Part shown: one piece after another, positions 1 through 5,677 of the stretch
Layout: every line of letters begins with the position of its first letter
How positions within the stretch are numbered: position 1 is the stretch's first letter
Assembly (NCBI GenBank): GCA_947065955.1
Contig: CAMSXY010000080.1
Span: 1-5,721 of the forward strand
Direction: 5' to 3'
DNA from: an uncultured Caryophanales bacterium
GTDB taxonomy: Bacteria; Bacillota_I; Bacilli_A; RF39; UBA660
Length of the DNA: 5,721 bases
Translations under genes and position numbers: made by a program
The notes under the pieces: generated by a model
Told to the model about the DNA's origin: nothing
Seen by the model: the letters and a program-made list of their open reading frames with translations, nothing else
Database searches by the model: none

Positions 1-55
1 TATCATATTTTTAAAATGCACTTTTTATTGTATCTACTTTATGGGGTGCATTTCA
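1..55. mobile_element. Terminal inverted-repeat end of an IS3-family (IS150-type) insertion sequence, partial
   Basis: Read on the minus strand from base 55, the sequence begins TGAAATGCACCCC and continues ATAAAGTAGATAC. This resembles the TG-starting ends of IS150-type IS3-family elements, which have the general form TGnnnTGCACCC followed by an AAAGTnGACA-like block. The outer TG/CA dinucleotide falls at 54-55, and native sequence resumes at 56, only 3 nt from the gltX stop codon. No transposase reading frame can be recognised in the 55 bases, so it is not clear whether this is the left or right end. An internal inverted repeat (AAATGCAC at 14-21 and GTGCATTT at 46-53) could form a stem in RNA read out of gltX and might help end its transcript. 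The family call rests on remembered end sequences and was not searched. The alternative is an ordinary gltX downstream region. Confidence 0.55.
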
Positions 56-58
56 CAA

Positions 59-1720
59 TTATACATTTTTTTGAAACCTTTCCATACGGCTTTCCATTCT
101 TTCTTTCCCTAACAGATTCATAATATCGTATAAATCAGGGGTCATAGATTTCGTTGTTAACAAAACACGAAGTACCATACTAACATCCCCTACATGCCCT
201 TTATAAAGTTCTGGGTTTTCCTTATACATTTTAACTTCTTTTGCATAGCCAAAATATTCCGATAAATCTTTTAATTTTGAAAACCACTCCTCTTTTGTAT
301 CTGAAGGATTATAGTAATTTTCAAAATAATAAGAACTTATCTTTAAAATCTCGTCCTTTGAATCAATAATGCCCCATTCATACTGTAAGGGTTCGCTTTC
401 AAATAACTCATCGAACATATACCAAATTTGTTCTTTTACTTCACTCATTTTAGAAAGATCTTTTCTTGGCTTTTTTTGTTCACGTTCAATATTAAAAATA
501 GCGATTGCATATTCTTTATATTTCTTTAAAAGCTCACACAACTTTAGATCATATTGAGATGCATAAGACAAAGCCAAATCATAAACTTCCGAAGCTTTTA
601 GTCGACTTAAATAATTTTTAGAAATATTTAAGAGTTTCTCCATATCGAAAAGAGAACCACTTGAACTAATCTTTTTAAAATCTAAGGAAAAATCATCTAT
701 GCTAGCATTTTTATTTTGTTCGTACCATGCCTCAAAATTAGAATTAGCTACCGTTATAAGATATAGTAAAATAGCCTGTATAGGAATTCCTTGTTCATGA
801 TAAAAACTAACAGCCATTTCTGGATCTTTTCGCTTACTAAGTTTTCTTCTTTTTCCATCTTCTTCTTTCATTAAAGGAGATATATGGGCATACTTGGGAA
901 CTTTAAATCCCAAAATAGAAAATAATTGTATATGAATAGGTACACTAGATAACCATTCGTCTCCACGAATAACATGCGTTGTTCGCATTAAATGATCATC
1001 CACTGCATGCGCAAAATGATAAGTAGGGAGCCCATCACCTTTTAAGATAACAATGTCTAAATCGTTTTCAGGTAGTTCTAGTTCTCCCTTAATAAGATCT
1101 TTAAAATGAATTTTTTTCTCAAAATTTCCAGGAGACTTTAAACGAATAACATAAGGATCTCCCTTTTTAATACGAGAAATTGCCTCCTCTTTTGAAAACT
1201 CTCTATAAAAAGCGTATTTACCATAATAACCAATTCTTTCATGATTTTTTTCTTGTTTTTTTCGAATCTCTTCTAACTCTTCTTCTTTACAAAAACAAGG
1301 ATAAGCAAGTCCTTCTTCTACCAATCGTTTTATATAAGTATGATAAATTTCTCTTCTAGCACTTTGAATATAAGGTCCATACTGTCCTTTCCACTCGGTT
1401 TCAGAAACCATTCCCTCATCAAATGTAATTCCATAATTAGAAAGATCTTGAATAATCATGGAAACTCCATTTTCAATACTTCTTTTCCCATCTGTATCTT
1501 CTATACGAAGGTAAAAAATTCCATCGGTTTGTCTTGCCATCTTTCGTTCAATAAAAGACGCAAATAAAGCCCCCATATGAACAAATCCCGTAGGACTTGG
1601 AGCATAACGGGAAACAATAGCTCCCTCTTTTATATTTCTTTCTGGATACATTTTTTCATAATCTTCTGGAGTTTTATCAATATTTGGAAATAAAATATCT
1701 GCCATTTCTTTATTCGTCAT
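59..1720 (-). CDS. gltX: Glutamate--tRNA ligase (glutamyl-tRNA synthetase)
   Basis: This class I aminoacyl-tRNA synthetase charges tRNA with glutamate using ATP in the cytoplasm. The 553-residue protein is longer than the usual 470-500 because about 37 residues precede the catalytic Rossmann fold, a form common in Clostridia. The fold opens with SRYAPSPTGFVHMGAL (37-52), which contains the HIGH-type signature as HMGA (48-51). LRIEDTD (71-77), the substrate-site block around YHFAHAVDDH (234-243) and the KMSKS-type loop KLSKR (293-297) follow. The helical anticodon-binding part occupies roughly 330-553. A Cys-x-Cys pair is present at 142-144, but the partner motif usually reading YDGxC is YYGKY (165-169), so the zinc site seems incomplete. 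The start is supported by AAAGGA (1728-1733) 7 nt upstream. Transcription comes from its own promoter. Whether it also mischarges tRNA-Gln cannot be told from sequence alone. Confidence 0.97.
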   Translation of the reverse strand: MTNKEMADILFPNIDKTPEDYEKMYPERNIKEGAIVSRYAPSPTGFVHMGALFASFIERKMARQTDGIFYLRIEDTDGKRSIENGVSMIIQDLSNYGITFDEGMVSETEWKGQYGPYIQSARREIYHTYIKRLVEEGLAYPCFCKEEELEEIRKKQEKNHERIGYYGKYAFYREFSKEEAISRIKKGDPYVIRLKSPGNFEKKIHFKDLIKGELELPENDLDIVILKGDGLPTYHFAHAVDDHLMRTTHVIRGDEWLSSVPIHIQLFSILGFKVPKYAHISPLMKEEDGKRRKLSKRKDPEMAVSFYHEQGIPIQAILLYLITVANSNFEAWYEQNKNASIDDFSLDFKKISSSGSLFDMEKLLNISKNYLSRLKASEVYDLALSYASQYDLKLCELLKKYKEYAIAIFNIEREQKKPRKDLSKMSEVKEQIWYMFDELFESEPLQYEWGIIDSKDEILKISSYYFENYYNPSDTKEEWFSKLKDLSEYFGYAKEVKMYKENPELYKGHVGDVSMVLRVLLTTKSMTPDLYDIMNLLGKERMESRMERFQKNV

Positions 1721-1749
1721 GTTTTCATCCTTTCGTCTTTATATTTATT

Positions 1750-1778
1750 ATCATACCACAGTTTATTTTCCTTTTCAA
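1750..1778 (-). promoter_or_regulatory. Sigma-A promoter of gltX
   Basis: On the minus strand, TTGAAA (-35, 1773-1778) and TATGAT (-10, 1750-1755) are separated by exactly 17 nt. A TGG just before the -10 box gives an extended -10 element. Transcription would start near 1743, leaving a leader of about 22 nt before the gltX ATG at 1720. That is too short for a T-box or other leader riboswitch, so gltX is probably expressed constitutively. The promoter lies downstream of the small upstream minus-strand reading frame, so gltX does not depend on that frame for transcription. Confidence 0.8.
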
Positions 1779-1805
1779 TGTGTAAAATTTACTATCCTAT
1801 AAACC

Positions 1806-2075
1806 CTATACTGAATTCAATTTTCTATCACTATAAAAATATTTCGTAAAAGGACATTTCCGTTTTTTAGATTTTAATCGCACTTGCAAAAACATATTAA
1901 AAGCAAAGGAGAACGTAAAAAAAGCAGATAAGTAGATGGTATATTGAGCCATATCTTCTAAGGCATCCCCATAACCATTTTTAATAATCTCTACTAAAAT
2001 TTGACTAAGAATTTGTAACACTGACATCTCCACAAAAAGTAATTTCCTAGATTCCATCTGTAACCCCAATTCCAT
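1806..2075 (-). CDS. Putative small membrane protein, unrecognised
   Basis: I do not recognise this frame and am unsure it is a real gene. From the first ATG it would encode 89 residues. An in-frame TAA immediately precedes that ATG, so the start must lie within this frame. The first ATG has no Shine-Dalgarno site. Better starts are Met7 (ATG ending at 2057, with GGGG 6 nt upstream) and a GTG at codon 19 (2021, with GGAG 6 nt upstream), giving about 83 or 71 residues. The protein has an amphipathic stretch (about 19-33), one likely membrane helix (about 45-64, rich in Phe and Ala) and a very basic tail (RLKSKKRKC), which suggests a cytoplasmic C-terminus. A candidate minus-strand promoter lies upstream at 2186-2215. 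It ends 85 nt before gltX and is otherwise independent of it. It could instead be non-coding. Confidence 0.42.
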   Translation of the reverse strand: MELGLQMESRKLLFVEMSVLQILSQILVEIIKNGYGDALEDMAQYTIYLSAFFTFSFAFNMFLQVRLKSKKRKCPFTKYFYSDRKLNSV

Positions 2076-2185
2076 TTAAAATAGAACTAAAAATATCTAT
2101 GAAAAAAGACTATTACTGTATCTTATGAGAAATAATTTAGGATAATAAAATATTAAAAATCAAAAGGCGTGTTCTTTAAAACAAT

Positions 2186-2215
2186 AATATAAAAATTAGA
2201 TATAATTTTAGTCAA
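2186..2215 (-). promoter_or_regulatory. Candidate promoter for the small minus-strand gene
   Basis: On the minus strand, TTGACT (-35, 2210-2215) and TATATT (-10, 2186-2191) each match consensus at five of six positions, with an 18-nt spacer. Transcription would begin near 2180 and run through about 120 nt of AT-rich leader before Met7 of the small membrane protein frame. The DNA is very AT-rich, so chance matches are a real risk. The good -35 box makes this better than background. Confidence 0.45.
2201..2206 (+). promoter_or_regulatory. Candidate -10 element of the helicase-nuclease gene
   Basis: A perfect TATAAT lies 78 nt upstream of the helicase ATG. The -35 region is poor: TTAAAA at 2176-2181 gives a 19-nt spacer, and the hexamer at 17 nt is AAAACA. 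There is no TGn extension. Transcription would start near 2213. A second weaker -10 (TACAAT, 2253-2258) lies closer to the gene. The TATAAT sits inside the spacer of the opposing minus-strand promoter, so the two could not be occupied at once. A weak promoter would suit a gene kept at low expression. Confidence 0.4.
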
Positions 2216-2284
2216 TCTTTTCCAATTTATGGATTTTTTTTCAAAAAAATAGTACAATAAGCAAAAAAAAGGTGGCAAGTATCT

Positions 2285-4885
2285 ATGAGAGAATATTTCG
2301 AAGAGTCTATCCATAAAGGAGTAACCCTAAAAATCACTACAAAGAAAAGTAAAACTATGCTTGTCATAGTAAAAGAGTATTCTATAGATAAGCTTTATTA
2401 TATATTTAAAAAGAATAATCAATTATCCCAAATTTCCATCGTAAATATTGACCGTGTAGAGTTTGAAAAACAAGAAGATGAAATTTCATTTAGAATGAAA
2501 AAATTAGGACTATCCTCTGCTATAAAAAAATATCTTCTTTACTACAAAAACTGTATAGAAATGCTAGAATCCAAATCGAATTTCAATTTTAAAGAAACAA
2601 TGTTTCAAGACATGTTTGATTCACTTTATAAACAAAGCCCAGATAACCTTTTTATAAGATATCTAAAAAATCAAAAAGAAAACAAAAACACCTTTTCAAA
2701 CGACAAAATCTTTTTATTAAATAATTCAAACTTATCCCAAAGAACCGCCATTAGAAATGCTTTAAATAGCGATATATCTATTATTCAAGGCCCTCCTGGT
2801 ACAGGTAAAACAACTACTATTTTAAGCCTTCTTGCAAATTTCATAATGGATGGTAAAAACGTTGTTGTCGTATCCAAAAACAATTCTGCAGTTGATAATA
2901 TAATAGAAGAATTTGAAAAAACCTCCCTTCCCAAATTCTTTTTAAGATTTGGGCGTAATGAGGATTTTATGATCCCCTTACAAAAAGAAATTTCTACTAA
3001 ACTAAAAGAACTGAGAGAAAGTCTTAACAAAATTCCAAATGCTATTAAAGATTTCGAAAAACTCAACTCACTTCAAAAGCAATTAGAAAATTTAGAAATA
3101 CAAATTGATGAACTCATGAGTATTAAAAATTTAATAGTAGATCTTAAAACACAAAAAAAATTCATGGATAAAGAACAAGAATTATATAATTTTAAAGAAC
3201 TTTTAACAGAAAGTGAAATGAAAATTATCAGTGAAAAAAATGCCACTAAAAATAAATTAGCAAAACTTTTTTTCTACTCTAAAAAACATAACTTTAATGT
3301 TTTCCAAAAACTAATCGTAAAGTATTATTATTGTATTAAAGAGGGAAACATCAACGAAAAATTTTATGCCATTTCCCAGCTTTTAAAAAGTGTATATCTA
3401 AAAAAGGAAATCGTAGATAAGGAAACTCTTTTACTTAAAAAGAAGCTAGAAGAAAAACAAAAAGAAGTCAAAATACTCTACCAAGAATATATAGAAATCT
3501 GTATGAAAACATTTGAATATTATTTAAAAGTAAAAATATCCTCTGGATTAGAAAAAACTAAAAGTGAAGATATATTAGACCTAGCATTCAATGTTTATCC
3601 TTTAATTTTAACAACTGCAGATGCTTTCTTGTCCAATTTTAAAACACAAATAAAAAAGAACGAGAAAATCGATGTTATCATCATCGATGAAGCATCCCAA
3701 TGCGATATTCTTACAGGACTTCCCCTACTCTATATGGCAAAAAAACTCATTGTTGTTGGAGATGAAAAACAACTAAGCGCAATTACCAATCTTTCGATTG
3801 AAACAAATATTCCTCAGGAATATAAATATAATAACAACACTTTTTTAAATAGTATCAAAAAAGTCTTTGCCCCTTTAGAACAAACCTTAGAAGAACACTA
3901 TAGATGTGATTACAATATCATTAACTTTTGTAATAAATTCTACTATGATAATCGGTTAAAAATATATACAGAAGCAACCCCCTCCTCTATCCAAATCATT
4001 AATGCAGATAAATATAAAGGAGCGGATAGTCGAAACGGTTCTTTTTATAATAATAGAGAATGTTTAACCATTGAAAATATTATAAACAAAAAAGAAGATT
4101 ACTTCGTTATTACTCCCTTTAAAGAACAGGGAATCGAATTAAAACATAGATTGGAAGAAAAACGTGCTGGAACAATACACACATTTCAAGGAAAAGGAGC
4201 TAAAAAGGTTTATTTTTCTACCGTTTTAAACGACTTACCTGCCTGTAATAATCACATTAAAGGAAAACATAATTTATTTACGAAAGAACTTGTAAATGTG
4301 GCCGTTTCTAGAGCAAAACAAAAATTTGTTTTAGTCACCGATAAAAAATATTTTCAAAAAAACAGTATGCTTGTAACCGAAATAAATCATTTAATAGATT
4401 ATATTAAAATCTATGGAGAAAAAATAGACGATGAAACTTCTTGTTGGTACGACTACCTCTACAAAAATATTCCTTACTATAAAAAAACAAAACTATATGA
4501 TAATGAATACGAAGAAACTACACACATTTCTATCAATAGGATCTTAGAAAACACCCCCTATAAATGCCATGCAAAGGTATTTTTGACCGAATTAATTTTG
4601 AATGAAACCTTTTTAAATAACAATCCTCAAATAAAAAAATATATCCGAAATGGAGCCCATGCTGACTTTTCTATTTTTGACATGCGAACAGGAAAATTAA
4701 AAGTTGTGATAGAACTTGATGGAAAAGATCATGACAAGGAAATTCAAAAAATAAAAGATCACTATAAGGACGAAGCTTTTAAAGCAATCTTTATCCCCGT
4801 TATAAGAATTAAATCCAAAAAAGACATAAACGACGAAAAATTTATAAAAGAATTAAAAAATTATATTGAAATAAATAAGAAATAA
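2285..4885 (+). CDS. Upf1-like SF1 helicase fused to a C-terminal PD-(D/E)XK-like (DUF2726/Vsr-type) nuclease domain
   Basis: The 866-residue protein has a full set of superfamily 1 helicase motifs: Q motif around Gln152, Walker A GPPGTGKTTT (169-178), motif Ia VVVVSKNNSAVDN (193-205), DEASQ (468-472), VVGDEKQLSAI (490-500), EEHYR (536-540), HTFQGKG (632-638) and NVAVSRAK (671-678) with arginine finger Arg676. The AAA_11/AAA_12 arrangement marks Upf1-like ATPases, which translocate on RNA or DNA. A Lys/Glu-rich, probably coiled-coil insertion (about 235-400) separates motif Ia from motif II. Residues 1-140 are not recognised. The C-terminal domain (about 755-866) has Glu769, Asp794 in ADFSIFD, then IELDGKDHD (809-817), Asp825 and VIRI (839-842), the pattern of DUF2726/DUF559/Vsr-type endonuclease folds. 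The start has AAAGGTGG (2268-2275) 9 nt upstream. It stands alone, with no modification or partner gene adjacent. Family knowledge suggests nucleic-acid cleavage coupled to unwinding. A defence role is inference. Confidence 0.93.
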   Translation: MREYFEESIHKGVTLKITTKKSKTMLVIVKEYSIDKLYYIFKKNNQLSQISIVNIDRVEFEKQEDEISFRMKKLGLSSAIKKYLLYYKNCIEMLESKSNFNFKETMFQDMFDSLYKQSPDNLFIRYLKNQKENKNTFSNDKIFLLNNSNLSQRTAIRNALNSDISIIQGPPGTGKTTTILSLLANFIMDGKNVVVVSKNNSAVDNIIEEFEKTSLPKFFLRFGRNEDFMIPLQKEISTKLKELRESLNKIPNAIKDFEKLNSLQKQLENLEIQIDELMSIKNLIVDLKTQKKFMDKEQELYNFKELLTESEMKIISEKNATKNKLAKLFFYSKKHNFNVFQKLIVKYYYCIKEGNINEKFYAISQLLKSVYLKKEIVDKETLLLKKKLEEKQKEVKILYQEYIEICMKTFEYYLKVKISSGLEKTKSEDILDLAFNVYPLILTTADAFLSNFKTQIKKNEKIDVIIIDEASQCDILTGLPLLYMAKKLIVVGDEKQLSAITNLSIETNIPQEYKYNNNTFLNSIKKVFAPLEQTLEEHYRCDYNIINFCNKFYYDNRLKIYTEATPSSIQIINADKYKGADSRNGSFYNNRECLTIENIINKKEDYFVITPFKEQGIELKHRLEEKRAGTIHTFQGKGAKKVYFSTVLNDLPACNNHIKGKHNLFTKELVNVAVSRAKQKFVLVTDKKYFQKNSMLVTEINHLIDYIKIYGEKIDDETSCWYDYLYKNIPYYKKTKLYDNEYEETTHISINRILENTPYKCHAKVFLTELILNETFLNNNPQIKKYIRNGAHADFSIFDMRTGKLKVVIELDGKDHDKEIQKIKDHYKDEAFKAIFIPVIRIKSKKDINDEKFIKELKNYIEINKK

Positions 4886-5040
4886 AAAGCATATTTTTTA
4901 TTTTCTAAAATTAAAAAACACCAAGTTATATCCAAAAATCAAATAAAACATGGTTGTTTGAAAAAGATTAAATTTATCAAACTAAATATTTTTATCCTTT
5001 ATAGTAAATTCTAAACACCCCATAAATATATTTTTGAAAC

Positions 5041-5081
5041 ATGAAAAAATTCATAATTTCTATATTATGAACTTTTTTCAT
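5041..5081. terminator. AT-rich inverted repeat, probable bidirectional terminator
   Basis: The left arm (5041-5057, starting ATGAAAAAA) and the right arm (5064-5081, ending TTTTTTCAT) are perfectly complementary over 17 bp, apart from one bulged C at 5072. The loop is 6 nt. Read either way, an A6 run, an 8-bp core stem (TTCATAAT with ATTATGAA) and a T6 run follow each other, the layout of a bidirectional intrinsic terminator. It lies between the convergent helicase gene (ends 4885) and the 33-residue gene (ends 5171). The stem has few G:C pairs, so termination strength is doubtful. The rest of 4886-5170 shows no coding frame with a ribosome site. Confidence 0.5.
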
Positions 5082-5170
5082 CTAATCAAACTTAAATGTT
5101 TAGGAAATTCCAACCATCCTACAAGAGACTAAAGGAGCCTAAAACTGCCACCTTATAAAAATTGTGATTT

Positions 5171-5272
5171 TTATTTCTTTTTTTCTTTTTTATTCTTGCT
5201 CCACCAAGTACCTGCTAGCGAACAGCTTCCACCCATACATATAAAAATCAACATAATTATCCAAAATTCCAT
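5171..5272 (-). CDS. Small single-helix membrane peptide (33 aa), unrecognised
   Basis: This short frame begins MEFWIIMLIFICMGG and ends in a Lys-rich tail (KNKKEKKK, 26-33) before a TAA stop. Residues 3-21 form one hydrophobic helix containing Cys12, Cys17 and three glycines. They are followed by a Trp-Trp pair (23-24) at the expected membrane interface and a strongly basic end, which implies an N-out, C-in topology by the positive-inside rule. The strongest evidence is the near-perfect Shine-Dalgarno site GGAGGTG (5277-5283), placed 6 nt (measured from GGAGG) before the ATG. The start lies 21 nt after the stop of the upstream minus-strand membrane protein, so the two are probably co-transcribed. 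I do not recognise the family. It is too small for many gene callers. Possible roles are a membrane-bound regulatory peptide, a toxin-like peptide or a subunit of a membrane complex, but none is shown. Confidence 0.68.
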   Translation of the reverse strand: MEFWIIMLIFICMGGSCSLAGTWWSKNKKEKKK

Positions 5273-5276
5273 AATT

Positions 5277-5283
5277 CACCTCC
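5277..5283 (-). promoter_or_regulatory. Ribosome binding site of the 33-aa membrane peptide
   Basis: GGAGGTG on the minus strand is almost the full anti-Shine-Dalgarno complement. It lies between the stop codon of the upstream gene (5294-5296) and the ATG at 5270-5272. It is the main reason for accepting such a short frame as a gene. Confidence 0.75.
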
Positions 5284-5293
5284 AAAACTTTTT

Positions 5294-5677
5294 TCAGATT
5301 TTATCCATAATGAATATTATAATAAAACATAGAATAAGCGCTATTACGCCCACTAAAAATGCAAATAAAATTTTCTGATACATTCTTTTTCCTATTTCTT
5401 GTTGTGCTTCTTCATAAGTTAATTGCTTCCCATCAACAAATGCTAGAATTTCTTTATAAGTTTGAATATTATTATTTTTTTTAAACCTTTCAATCAGTGT
5501 CGCTGTCGCAAAGGTTATTACCAAAAATAATAACCAAATAAGAATTCCAATAAAACCCTCAAGTTTAAACAATGGATAAGCACTAACTGTTAAAATCAAC
5601 ATTTCTGAAAGAAAAATACAACTCATTACATTAAATTCTTTAATTTTTTCTTTATCAATGATCTTTTTCATCTCCTC
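5294..5677 (-). CDS. Three-helix membrane protein, N-terminus missing at the contig end (possibly DUF3784-like)
   Basis: From the only ATG near the edge (5669-5671) the frame gives 125 residues with membrane segments at about 16-35, 39-59 and 100-121, and a charged cytoplasmic-looking loop (about 61-98) between the second and third. The ATG is a doubtful start: the GGAG upstream abuts it with no spacer. The frame stays open through the last genomic bases (two Glu codons, 5672-5677) and is cut there by adapter sequence. The charged lead-in EEMKKIIDKEKIKEF followed by two helices and ERFKK (61-65) resembles the second half of small DUF3784-type membrane proteins, whose first helix would lie in the missing DNA. 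That resemblance is from memory and weak. It ends in TGA, 21 nt before the 33-residue gene, with which it probably forms an operon. Function is unknown. Confidence 0.75.
   Translation of the reverse strand, partial: EEMKKIIDKEKIKEFNVMSCIFLSEMLILTVSAYPLFKLEGFIGILIWLLFLVITFATATLIERFKKNNNIQTYKEILAFVDGKQLTYEEAQQEIGKRMYQKILFAFLVGVIALILCFIIIFIMDKI

Noticed and set aside
369..557. Plus-strand frame of 62 codons inside gltX
   Set aside because: It lies opposite a clearly coding gltX segment and has no recognisable ribosome site or protein family.
1340..1567. Plus-strand frame of 75 codons inside gltX
   Set aside because: It is the antisense of the conserved catalytic domain of gltX, and its composition looks like a shadow frame.
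1721..1749. Possible T-box or other leader riboswitch before gltX
   Set aside because: The promoter places the start about 22 nt before the ATG, so there is no room for a structured leader.
2785..3066. Minus-strand frame of 93 codons inside the helicase
   Set aside because: It overlaps the Walker A region antisense; its end (VVLPVPGGP) is simply the reverse of the GPPGTGKT motif coding sequence.
4894..4918. A/T-only inverted repeat just after the helicase stop as a terminator
   Set aside because: The arms are pure A:T with a 2-nt gap that is too short for a loop, and no T-run follows on the plus strand.
5068..5133. Plus-strand mini frame of 21 codons starting at ATG 5067-5069
   Set aside because: It has no ribosome site, starts inside the inverted repeat and has no protein-like features.
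5196..5378. Plus-strand frame of 60 codons near the right end
   Set aside because: It is antisense to two better-supported minus-strand genes, one with a near-perfect Shine-Dalgarno site, and has none itself.
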